From: Streptomyces catenulae
GTDB lineage: Bacteria > Actinomycetota > Actinomycetes > Streptomycetales > Streptomycetaceae
Length of the DNA: 64,000 bases
Assembly (NCBI RefSeq): GCF_000718015.1
Contig: NZ_JODY01000001.1
Location: 186,001 to 250,000 of the forward strand
Reading direction: 5' to 3'
The position numbers and the translations under genes are program-made. The notes under the pieces were generated by a model. It searched no databases. It was given only the letters and a program-made list of their open reading frames with translations, and had not been told where the DNA came from. This document shows, one piece after another, positions 18,690 to 27,500 of the stretch (positions are counted from its first letter, which is position 1; every line of letters begins with the position of its first letter).

Positions 18690-19493
18690 ATGTCGTCGCT
18701 GCGCACCGCCCTGTTCCAGAGTTCGGGCAGGCCCGGCGACCCGGCGCACAACCTGGCGCTCCTGGCGTCGGCGGCCGGTGAAGCGGCCGCCGCCGGTGCC
18801 GGACTGCTGGTCACCTCCGAGCTGTTCCTCACCGGCTACGCCATCGGCGACGACCTCCACCGCCTCGCCGAGACCGCCCACGGGCCCGCCGCCCGCCGGG
18901 TCTCCGAGATCGCCGCGGAACACCGCATCGCGATCGCCCACGGCTACCCGGAGCGCGCCCCCGAGGGCCCCGAGGTGTACAACTCCGTGCAGCTCACCGG
19001 CCCCGACGGCGCCCGGCTCGCCACGTACCGCAAGACCCACCTCTTCGGCGACTTCGAGCACGCGCACTTCACGCCGGGCGCCGAACCGGTTGTCCAGGCG
19101 GAGCTGGACGGTCTCCGGATCGGCCTGCTGATCTGCTACGACGTGGAGTTCCCGGAGAACGTCCGGGCCCATGCGCTGGCCGGTACCGATCTGCTGCTGG
19201 TGCCCACCGCCCAGATGCACCCCTTCCAGTTCGTCGCCGAATCGGTCGTCCCGGTGCGCGCCTTCGAGAGTCAGCTCTACGTCGCGTACGTCAACCGCAC
19301 CGGCCCCGAGGGCGCGTTCGAGTTCGTCGGGCTGAGCTGTCTGGCCGGGCCCGACGGCATCGTCCGCACCCGCGCCGGACGCGGTGAACAGCTGGTCACC
19401 GCCGAGGTGGACGCCGCCTTCCTGCGGGCGTCGCGGGAGGCCAACCCCTACCTCGCCGACCGGCGCCCGGGGCTCTACGGCGCCCTCGGCTGA
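18690..19493 (+). CDS. Carbon-nitrogen hydrolase (nitrilase superfamily), probable aliphatic/aryl amidase
   Basis: A 267-residue enzyme with the complete Glu-Lys-Cys triad: E44 (VTSELFLTGY), K115 (YRKTHLFG) and C149 (LICYDVEFPE). The Y-D-V-E-F-P-E sequence after the cysteine is typical of amidase branches rather than true nitrilases. It hydrolyses amides or carbamoyl compounds in the cytosol. It is 59 bp upstream of an FAD amine oxidase. An oxidase of the tryptophan-2-monooxygenase type makes an amide from an amino acid, which an amidase then converts to the acid, so the pair may form a two-step amino acid to carboxylic acid route (inference). Confidence 0.85.
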   Translation: MSSLRTALFQSSGRPGDPAHNLALLASAAGEAAAAGAGLLVTSELFLTGYAIGDDLHRLAETAHGPAARRVSEIAAEHRIAIAHGYPERAPEGPEVYNSVQLTGPDGARLATYRKTHLFGDFEHAHFTPGAEPVVQAELDGLRIGLLICYDVEFPENVRAHALAGTDLLLVPTAQMHPFQFVAESVVPVRAFESQLYVAYVNRTGPEGAFEFVGLSCLAGPDGIVRTRAGRGEQLVTAEVDAAFLRASREANPYLADRRPGLYGALG

Positions 19494-19552
19494 CGCCCGC
19501 GCCCGCCCCCCCCGCACCACCCGTATTCCCCCCTTGCAAGGAGCCGTACCCG

Positions 19553-21244
19553 ATGACGTCCACGGTGCCCACCGCCGCCCACCACGCGGACGCCCAGCCG
19601 CCGATCACCATGTTCGGCCCGGACTTCCCGTACGCGTACGACGACTTCCTCGCGCATCCGGCGGGTCTCGGCCAGGTCCCGGCGACCGAGCACGGCAAGG
19701 AGGTCGCGGTCATCGGCGGCGGTCTCTCCGGCATCGTCACCGCCTACGAGCTGATGAAGATGGGCCTGAGGCCCGTCGTCTACGAGGCGGACGAGATCGG
19801 CGGGCGGCTGCGGACCGTCGGCTTCGAGGGCTGCGACCCCTCGCTGACCGCCGAGATGGGCGCGATGCGGTTCCCGCCGTCGTCCACCGCGCTCCAGCAC
19901 TACATCGACCTGGTGGGCCTGACCACCCGGCCGTTCCCCAACCCGCTGGCGCCGGACACCCCCTCCACCGTCGTCGACCTCAAGGGCGAGTCGCACTACG
20001 CGCGCACCGTCGAGGAGCTGCCCGAGGTCTACCACCAGGTCATGGACGCCTGGAACGCCTGCCTGGAGGAGGGCGCGGACTTCTCCGACATGAACCGCGC
20101 CATCCGGGAGCGGGACGTGCCCCGCATCCGGGAGATCTGGTCCCGCCTCGTCGAGAAGCTCGACAACCAGACCTTCTACGGCTACCTCTGCGACTCCGCG
20201 GCGTTCCGGTCCTTCCGCCACCGGGAGATCTTCGGCCAGGTCGGCTTCGGCACCGGCGGCTGGGACACCGACTTCCCCAACTCCATCCTGGAGATCCTCC
20301 GCGTCGTCTACACCGAGGCGGACGACCACCACCGCGGCATCGTCGGCGGCAGCCAGCAACTCCCGCTGCGGCTGTGGGAGCGCGAGCCCGGCAAGATCCT
20401 CCACTGGGCACCGGGCACCTCGCTCGCCTCGCTGCACGGCGGCGCGCCCCGCCCGGCCGTGACCCGGCTGCACCGCACCGCCGGGAACCGCATCACCGTC
20501 ACCGACGCCACCGGCGACATCCGCACCTACGAGGCGGCGGTCTTCACCGCGCAGTCCTGGATGCTGCTGTCGAAGATCGACTGCGATGACGCGCTGCTCC
20601 CCATCGACCACTGGACGGCGGTGGAGCGCACCCACTACATGGAGTCGTCCAAGCTCTTCGTCCCGGTGGACCGGCCGTTCTGGCTGGACACGGACGAGGA
20701 GACGGGCCGGGACGTCATGTCGATGACGCTCACCGACCGGATGACCCGCGGCACCTACCTCCTCGACAACGGTCCGGACGCGCCCGCCGTCATCTGCCTC
20801 TCGTACACCTGGTGCGACGACAGCCTGAAGTGGCTGCCGCTCGATGCCAACGAGCGGATGGAGGTCATGCTGAAGTCGCTGGCCGAGATCTATCCGAAGG
20901 TCGACATCCGCAAGCACATCATCGGCAACCCGGTCACCGTCTCCTGGGAGAACGAGCCCTACTTCATGGGCGCGTTCAAGGCCAACCTGCCCGGCCACTA
21001 CCGCTACCAGCGACGCCTGTTCACCCACTTCATGCAGGACCGCCTGCCCGAGGACAAGCGCGGGCTCTTCCTCGCCGGGGACGACATCTCCTGGACGGCG
21101 GGCTGGGCCGAGGGCGCCGTCCAGACCGCGCTGAACGCGGTGTGGGGCGTCATGCACCACTTCGGCGGCGCCACCGACGCCACCAACCCCGGTCCCGGCG
21201 ACCTCTACGACACGATCGCGCCGGTGGAACTCCCGGAGGACTGA
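19553..21244 (+). CDS. FAD-dependent amine oxidase, L-amino acid oxidase/monooxygenase type
   Basis: A 563-residue flavoprotein of the monoamine oxidase superfamily. The dinucleotide-binding motif is VAVIGGGLSGIVTAYELMKMG (about 49-69), with E and GGRLRT downstream and AEMGAMRFPPS in the substrate/flavin region. The C-terminal flavin motif is LFLAGDDISWTAGWAEGAVQTALNAV. The AEMGAMRFP segment and overall length resemble L-amino acid oxidases and tryptophan/phenylalanine 2-monooxygenases. It is the second gene of the operon after a nitrilase-family amidase, under the shared AsnC-type promoter. Whether it releases a keto acid (oxidase) or an amide (monooxygenase) cannot be decided from sequence. 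Confidence 0.85.
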   Translation: MTSTVPTAAHHADAQPPITMFGPDFPYAYDDFLAHPAGLGQVPATEHGKEVAVIGGGLSGIVTAYELMKMGLRPVVYEADEIGGRLRTVGFEGCDPSLTAEMGAMRFPPSSTALQHYIDLVGLTTRPFPNPLAPDTPSTVVDLKGESHYARTVEELPEVYHQVMDAWNACLEEGADFSDMNRAIRERDVPRIREIWSRLVEKLDNQTFYGYLCDSAAFRSFRHREIFGQVGFGTGGWDTDFPNSILEILRVVYTEADDHHRGIVGGSQQLPLRLWEREPGKILHWAPGTSLASLHGGAPRPAVTRLHRTAGNRITVTDATGDIRTYEAAVFTAQSWMLLSKIDCDDALLPIDHWTAVERTHYMESSKLFVPVDRPFWLDTDEETGRDVMSMTLTDRMTRGTYLLDNGPDAPAVICLSYTWCDDSLKWLPLDANERMEVMLKSLAEIYPKVDIRKHIIGNPVTVSWENEPYFMGAFKANLPGHYRYQRRLFTHFMQDRLPEDKRGLFLAGDDISWTAGWAEGAVQTALNAVWGVMHHFGGATDATNPGPGDLYDTIAPVELPED

Positions 21245-21278
21245 CCCCCCGCCCGCCACCGGTGCCGCCGGGAAACTG

Positions 21279-21295
21279 TCAGGAACCCGTCCTGA
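21279..21295. promoter_or_regulatory. 17-bp perfect palindrome TCAGGA-N5-TCCTGA
   Basis: TCAGGAACCCGTCCTGA lies between the convergent oxidase and DUF5995 genes. It shares TCAGGAACCC with the palindrome in the MFS/ROK divergent promoter at 38722. No gene start is adjacent here, so it is either a remote regulator site or a short termination hairpin. Confidence 0.35.
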
Positions 21296-21362
21296 ACGAT
21301 TCCCGGTGACCCCCGATCCGCCCCGCCCGGACCGTCTGCCCAGCGGTCCGGGCGGTGGTGTG

Positions 21363-22079
21363 TCAGCCCAGCGGCGTCAGCAGACAGCGGCCCACCAGCC
21401 CGGTGCCCGCGTCCAGCCGCTCGGCGCACTCCCGCGCCAGCTCCGGCGCCCGCCGCGCACCCCACAGCAGCCGCGCCGCGGCCCAGGCGCCCTCCCGGGC
21501 CCGCTCCAGACTCCACGCCCCGGCCAGATGCGCCAGCGGATCGGTGACGTCCAGCGTGTCGGGGCCGGGCGCGAGGCTTTCGCGGAACTGCTCCTCCAGC
21601 CCGGCGAGCCCCGCGCCCAGCCGGTCGAAGTCGCCCTCCAGCCGGGCCGGTTCACAGCCCAGCGCCCGGCAGGCGTCCACCACCGCCAGCACGAGATCGT
21701 GCCCGACCTGCGCGTTCAGCCCGGCCAGCGCGAACTGCAGCGGACGGATGCCCGGGTGGTGGCGCAGCTGGAAGAGCGGCCGCCAGCAGGCCGGGACCGG
21801 CAGCCCGGCGTCCGCCGCCTCCACCGCCGCCGCCAGCCGCCGGGCCAGCCGCAGCTCCAGCTCGCCCGCGCCCGCCGCCCCCGGGAAGAGCCCGCCGTCC
21901 GCGCCGTCCGCCCCGTCCGTCCGCCGCGCCGCCGTCAGGCAGGCGCGGGTGAAGACGGCCACGCCGTCGCCGTCCGGCAGCGCCCGTACCGACGCCCGCA
22001 GCCGCGCCCGGACGGTCGCCGGACCGCGGGGCGTCCGCGCGGACGGGAGGGCCGCGGTGCGGTGCTGAGTGGTCGTCAT
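21363..22079 (-). CDS. DUF5995-family protein
   Basis: A 238-residue protein. The centre, LRHHPGIRPLQFALAGLNAQVGHDLVLAVVDACRALG, is what I recognise as the DUF5995 signature, with a conserved His and Asn-x-x-x-x-H-D arrangement that could bind metal. The rest is helical and Ala/Leu-rich. No signal peptide. The family has no assigned function that I know of. The ATG at 22079 (MTTTQHR) is chosen; upstream in-frame sequence lies in the promoter region of the divergent phospholipase gene. Confidence 0.7.
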   Translation of the reverse strand: MTTTQHRTAALPSARTPRGPATVRARLRASVRALPDGDGVAVFTRACLTAARRTDGADGADGGLFPGAAGAGELELRLARRLAAAVEAADAGLPVPACWRPLFQLRHHPGIRPLQFALAGLNAQVGHDLVLAVVDACRALGCEPARLEGDFDRLGAGLAGLEEQFRESLAPGPDTLDVTDPLAHLAGAWSLERAREGAWAAARLLWGARRAPELARECAERLDAGTGLVGRCLLTPLG

Positions 22080-22142
22080 CGGCTCAGCGTGGCACCGTCC
22101 GGGGGAACTATGCGCGATGCTGTGTGGCTTTGACCGGAACGG

Positions 22143-22152
22143 GGTAATTACC
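22143..22152. promoter_or_regulatory. GGTAATTACC palindrome between DUF5995 gene and phospholipase
   Basis: A perfect 10-bp AT-centred palindrome in otherwise very GC-rich DNA, extended by C/G pairs outside. It is located 63 bp upstream of the DUF5995 start and 123 bp upstream of the phospholipase start. A candidate shared operator; no regulator is obvious. Confidence 0.3.
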
Positions 22153-22274
22153 GGCGCGCCCTCTTGTGACCGCGGCCACCGTGGCGGGGAGGGCAACGGC
22201 CCTTGAGAACCGCATACTTCCGGCGCCCGCGACCGCACCGCGGGTCAACGCGGCGCCGGACCCCGGAGGTTGGC

Positions 22275-22730
22275 ATGTTCCGACGGCGCACCGCCGCCCT
22301 GACCGCCCCGCTTCTGGCCCTGGCCGCGACGCTGGTCGCGGCGGCCCCCGCACAGGCCGTACCGGCCGACAAACCGCAGATCCTCACGCGCTGGACGCAG
22401 ACCGCCCCGGCGAGCTACACCCAGTGGGCCGACGCCCGCGCGCACCGGGCGAAGTGGTCCGCGTACGGCTTCGACTGGTCCACCGACTACTGCTCGCACT
22501 CGCCCGACAACCCCTTCGGCTTCCCCTTCCGGATGTCCTGCGCCCACCACGACTTCGGCTACCGCAACTACAAGGCGGCCGGCACCTTCGCCGCGAACAA
22601 GCCCCGGCTCGACTCGATGTTCCACGCCGACCTCCGCCGCGCCTGCACGCGCTACCGGGGCACCAAGAAGAAGTCCTGCGACGCGCTGGCGTGGACGTAC
22701 TACGAGGCCGTGAAGCGGTTCGGGCACTGA
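22275..22730 (+). CDS. Secreted prokaryotic phospholipase A2
   Basis: A 151-residue exported enzyme of the Streptomyces PLA2 family, which hydrolyses the sn-2 ester of phospholipids with calcium. The signal peptide is MFRRRTAALTAPLLALAATL... with cleavage near AQA-V29. The catalytic pair H92-D93 lies in CAHHDFGYRNYK, preceded by CSHSPDNPFGFPF, the calcium-loop region. Four cysteines in the mature part fit two disulfides. The ATG has GGAGGT about 4 nt upstream. Length and motifs are complete. Confidence 0.92.
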   Translation: MFRRRTAALTAPLLALAATLVAAAPAQAVPADKPQILTRWTQTAPASYTQWADARAHRAKWSAYGFDWSTDYCSHSPDNPFGFPFRMSCAHHDFGYRNYKAAGTFAANKPRLDSMFHADLRRACTRYRGTKKKSCDALAWTYYEAVKRFGH

Positions 22731-22816
22731 TCCGCCACGGGCGGTCCGGGAGCGCCCGGGCCGCCCGCCGTGCGCGGTACCACCCGGTGGGCGTCCGGAC
22801 ACATTCCGCGTTCAGT

Positions 22817-22845
22817 TTGTCCAGAAGCGATCGTTCGACTATGAA
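22817..22845 (+). promoter_or_regulatory. Candidate vegetative promoter of the uracil/xanthine permease
   Basis: TTGTCC (22817-22822), a 17-bp spacer, then TATGAA (22840-22845) about 50 bp before the start codon. A good fit to the principal sigma factor consensus of Streptomyces at minus-35; minus-10 lacks the final T. Confidence 0.45.
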
Positions 22846-22893
22846 TCACCTCGGCTCTGTGACGTGCAGGGCGTCGCAGAGTGGAGAGTGATC

Positions 22894-24282
22894 ATGGCTG
22901 GTTTCGGGTGGAAGCTGCACGGAGACGGGCGTCACCTGGAGCCGGGGGAGGTGGTCAAACCCGGGGAACGCCTCACCTGGGGGCGGACGATCGGGCTCGG
23001 CGCCCAGCATGTGGTGTCGATGATCGGGGCGTGCTTCGTCGCGCCGGTGCTGATGGGCCTGGATCCGGGGCTCGCGCTGATGGCGTCCGGCGTCGCCACC
23101 ATGCTCTTCATGCTCATGACCCGCGGCCGGATCCCCAGCTACCTCGGCTCCTCCCTCTCCTTCGTCGGCGTCTCCGCGGTCATCGCGGGTCAGGGCGGTG
23201 ACGCGGGCACCCTCACCGGCGCGATGCTGGTGGTCGGCGCCTGCCTGGCCGGGTGCGGTATCGCCATCCACATCCTCGGCGCCCGTGTGATCCACGCGGT
23301 GCTGCCGCCGCCGGTGACCGGCGCGGTCGTCATGCTCATCGGCTTCAACCTCGCGCCCGTCACCGCGCAGACGTACTGGCCGCAGGACCAGTGGACGGCG
23401 CTCGCCACGATGCTCTTCACCGGTCTCGCGCTGGTGGCGCTCCGCGGGTTCTGGTCGCGGATCGCGATCTTCCTCGGGCTGCTCTTCGGCTATGTCCTCT
23501 CCTGGGTCCTGGACCGCACCGCCGGACAGATCCACTCCGCCGACGGCTCCGGCAAGGTCACCGACCACTTCCGGATCGACTTCTCCGGCGTCGCCCACGC
23601 CGACTGGATCGGCCTGCCCACCTTCCACGGCCCGAACTTCTCCGCCTCCGCGATCCTCGTCGCGCTCCCCGTCCTGGTGGCGCTGGTCGCCGAGAACGCC
23701 GGGCACGTCAAGGCGGTCGGGGAGATGACCGGCGACCCGCTGGACGACAAGATGGGCATGGCGATCGTCGCCGACGGCACCGCCACCGTCCTGTCCACCG
23801 CGGTCGGCGGCCCGGCCACCACCACCTACGCGGAGAACATCGGCGTGATGGCCGCGACCCGCGTCTACTCCACCGCCGCGTACACGGCTGCCGCGGTCTT
23901 CGCCCTGCTCTTCGGCCTCTGCCCGAAGTTCGGCGCGGTGGTCGCCGCGATCCCCGGCGGCGTCCTCGGCGGTATCACCGTCATCCTCTACGGCATGATC
24001 GGCCTGCTCGGCGCGCAGATCTGGATCCGTAACAAGGTGGACTTCACCGTCCCGCTGAACCTCATCCCGGCGGCGGCGGGCATCGTCATCGCCATCGGCG
24101 GCGTCTCCCTGAAGATCAGCGACAACTTCGAGCTGGGCGGCATCGCCTTGGGCACGCTCATCGTCCTCACCGGCTACCACAGCCTGCGCTGGCTCTCCCG
24201 CGCCGCCGGTCAGCGCGGTGCGCCGCTCCTCGACGCGGGGACCACGGGGTACGACGACGGGACCACGGGCAAGGACGACTGA
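22894..24282 (+). CDS. NCS2-family uracil/xanthine permease
   Basis: A 462-residue nucleobase:cation symporter-2 protein. There are 12-14 hydrophobic segments: LGAQHVVSMIGACFVAPVLMG in TM1, the VTGAVVMLIGFNLAPV segment, the family Glu in LVALVAENAGHVKAVGEMTG, and the signature TVLSTAVGGPATTTYAENIGVMAATRV. The latter resembles the UraA/PyrP branch (uracil) more than xanthine permeases. The ATG at 22894 follows GGAGAG. It stands alone, with its own promoter and a strong terminator, so it is probably a pyrimidine salvage transporter. Confidence 0.88.
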   Translation: MAGFGWKLHGDGRHLEPGEVVKPGERLTWGRTIGLGAQHVVSMIGACFVAPVLMGLDPGLALMASGVATMLFMLMTRGRIPSYLGSSLSFVGVSAVIAGQGGDAGTLTGAMLVVGACLAGCGIAIHILGARVIHAVLPPPVTGAVVMLIGFNLAPVTAQTYWPQDQWTALATMLFTGLALVALRGFWSRIAIFLGLLFGYVLSWVLDRTAGQIHSADGSGKVTDHFRIDFSGVAHADWIGLPTFHGPNFSASAILVALPVLVALVAENAGHVKAVGEMTGDPLDDKMGMAIVADGTATVLSTAVGGPATTTYAENIGVMAATRVYSTAAYTAAAVFALLFGLCPKFGAVVAAIPGGVLGGITVILYGMIGLLGAQIWIRNKVDFTVPLNLIPAAAGIVIAIGGVSLKISDNFELGGIALGTLIVLTGYHSLRWLSRAAGQRGAPLLDAGTTGYDDGTTGKDD

Positions 24283-24303
24283 CGGCGCCGACCCCGACGG
24301 GAA

Positions 24304-24357
24304 GGGCGGGGCGGGCCCGGGCGTGCTGCCCGGCGCCCGCCCCGCCCTCTCCTTTTC
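24304..24357 (+). terminator. Rho-independent terminator after the nucleobase permease
   Basis: GGGCGGGGCGGGC (24304-24316) pairs with GCCCGCCCCGCCC (24335-24347). The loop CCCGGGC...GCCCG forms a second internal stem. It is followed by TCTCCTTTTCC. It isolates the poly(amino acid) operon from upstream transcription. Confidence 0.85.
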
Positions 24358-24581
24358 CCGCCCTTTTCCGGGCCCACGGCCGCCCGCCCGCGCCGCGTCC
24401 CGCCGCCCGCCCGTCCGGACGTTTACGCCGCCCTAACCGGCGCCGCACCAGCCCCTGGCCTGCCCCTCCGTAGCCTGGGCAGCGTCAAGGGATTCCGGAC
24501 CGGATCCGGTGCCCGGGCCCGGTCGGCGGGCCGACGGGCGGCGGTCCGGCATCCGCAGCCGCCGCGCAGAAGAGGGAACCC

Positions 24582-27500
24582 ATGTCGGTGTCCACCGCGC
24601 ACCCCACCACCACCGCGACGGGCACCCCGCACGGCACCGAGGGACCCACACCGCCCTACCCCGGCGGCGGCGGACCGGACGGCTTCTTCACCCGCTCCTG
24701 CGACCGCAACCCCTCCCACCCCGCCGTCGAGTGCGGCGCCGAGACCCTCACCTACGCGGAGCTGGACCGGCGCGCCAACCGCCTCGCCCACCTGCTGCGC
24801 AGCCGCGGCGCCGGACCCGGTCGCCGCGTCGGCATCCTGCTGGAGCGCTCCCCGGACACCTACGTCACCCTGCTCGCCGTCCTCAAGAGCGGCGCCTCCT
24901 ACGTCCCGCTCGACGTGTCGTTCCCCGCCGACCGGCTCGCCTTCATCGCCGCCGACTGCGGACTGCACGACCTGGTCACCACCGCCTCGCTCGACGACCG
25001 CACCCGCGAGCTGCCCTGCCGGGTGCTGGCACTGGACCGTGCCACCGACGCCCTCGCCCGCGCCCCGGAGACCCGCCCCGAGGACACCGGGGACCCCTCC
25101 GGCGAGTGCTACGTCATCTACACCTCCGGCACCACCGGCCGCCCCAAGGGCGTCGCCGTCTCCCGGGCGAACATCGTCGCCTTCCTGCGCGCCGCCGCCC
25201 CGCTCTACGGCGTCACCGACCACGACCGCGTCCACCAGGGACTCTCCCTCGCCTTCGACTTCGCGCTGGAGGAGATCTGGCCCGCCTGGATGGCGGGCGC
25301 CACCCTGGTCGCCGGGCCGGACGAGGCCCGCCGCGCCGGACCGGAACTCACCGCCTTCCTCACCGAACGCGCCATCACCGTGCTCTGCTGCGTCCCCACG
25401 CTGCTCACCACCCTCGACCCGGACCTCCCGGCGCTGCGCACCCTCCTCGTCAGCGGGGAGGCGTGTCCGCCCGGACTCGTCCGCAGCTGGTCACGGCCCG
25501 GCCGCCGGATCCTCAACGCGTACGGCCCCACCGAGACGACGGTGACCGCCACCTGCGCCGAACTCACCCCGGACCGGCCGGTCACCATCGGCACCCCGCT
25601 GCCCGGCTACCTCGTCTACCTCCTCGACGAGGAGCTGCGGCCCGTCGCCCGCGGTGAGAGCGGCGAGATCTGCATCGGCGGGCCGGGCGTCGCCCTCGGC
25701 TACGTCCGCCGCGCCGACCTCACCGAGGACCGCTTCCGCCCCAACCCGGTGACCCGCGACCGCACCACGGCGCCCCGCATCTACCGCACCGGCGACCGTG
25801 GCCGCTACGCCCCCTCCGGGGAGATCGAGTACCTCGGCCGGATCGACAACCAGGTCAAGATCCGCGGCTACCGCATCGAACTCGGCGAGATCGAGGAGGT
25901 GCTGCGGGAGGACGCCGCCGTCGAGAACGCCGTCGTCGTCCCGCGCGCCCGCGACGGCACCGCCCAGGACCTGACCGGCTACGTCACCCGCAGGCCGCCG
26001 GTGGCCGCCGAGGACGACGACACCCTGCGCGAGCGGCTGCACACGGCGCTCCGCCGCAAGCTGCCCGGCTACATGATCCCGACCTTCGTCGAGGTGCTGG
26101 CCGCGTTCCCGCTGCTCACCGCCGACAAGGTGGACCGCGCCGCCCTCCCGCCGCCGACCTCCCCGCCGCTGGGCCGCCGCGCCCGGCCGCCCACCGCGCC
26201 CCGCACCCCGCTGGAGCGCCGGATGGCCGCACTGTGGCAGGACGTCCTGGGCGGCGGCCCGGTCTCCACCGACGACGACTTCTTCACCGACCTGGGCGGC
26301 CACTCCATGACCGCCGCCCGGCTGATCTCCCGGCTGCGGTGCGACACGGACCTGCGCCACCTCGCCATGGGCGACCTCTACGCCCACCCCACCGTCCAAG
26401 ACCTCGCCGCGTACGCCACCGCGACGGCCACCGCGCCCGAGGAGGAGCCCGCGGCGACCGGCGCCCCGCCGCCCGCCCCGCTGCGCCACTCCACCCTCCG
26501 GGTGCTGGCCTGCGGCGTCGCCCAGGTGGCCGGGCTCTACCTCTGGCTGCTGCTGCCCGCGCTCGCCGCGCTCGTCGCGCTGTACCGGCTCGGCGAGATC
26601 TGGCACCTGCCGGTCCACGCGCCGCCGGCGGGCAGCGCGCTGGCCACCGTCGCCGGGCTGCCGCTGGCCGCGCTGATCCCGATGGAGGCGGGGTGGCTGG
26701 TCCTGAGCCTGCTGGTGGTGCCGATGGTCCTCAGCAGAGTGCTGACGGCAGGCGTCCGGCCGGGCCGTTATCCGCTGTGGGGCGTGGTCTACCTGCGGTT
26801 CTGGCTGGCCCACAAGCTGCTCGTGGTCTCGCCGCTGGTCCTGCTGTCCGGCTCGCCGCTGCTGCCGCCGCTGCTGCGGCTGCTCGGCGCGCGCATCGGC
26901 CGCCACTGCCATCTGACGACGGTCGTCGCCCCGCCGTCCCTGGTGACGATCGGCGCGGGCACCACCCTCGGCTACGGCACCCGCGTCGAGGTGCACACCG
27001 TCGAGGGCGGCTGGCTGCGGCTCGCCCCCGTCCGGATCGGCGCGGGCTGCGGCGTCGGCACCAACAGTGTGGTGCTGCCCGGCGCGGTCCTCGGCGACGG
27101 CGCCACGGTGGGGGAGCAGTCCCTCGTCCCCGAGGACACCGAGATCCCGGCGGGGGAGCACTGGGCGGGCTCCCCGGCCACCCGGCAGGCCGCACCGCCG
27201 CCCCTCGTCGCGGACCTCGGCGCCCGCCCGGACGACCGCCGCTGGCCGCTCCCGGTGGTGGCCGGGTTCGCGCTCGGCGCGGTGTTCCTGCTGCTCCTGC
27301 CGCTGCTGATCATCGAGTGCGGGGCCTGGCTCGCCATCGCCACCGCCCACAGCGACGGCGTCGTCTGGGGCTGCCTCGCCGCCGTCGGCGCCGCCCCGCT
27401 GATGGTCCTCACCAGCTGCGCCGCCGTCCTCGCCGTCAAACGCGCCGTGATGCCCGTCGCCCGCCCCGGCATCCACCCCGAGCGCAGCGCCTTCGGGCTC

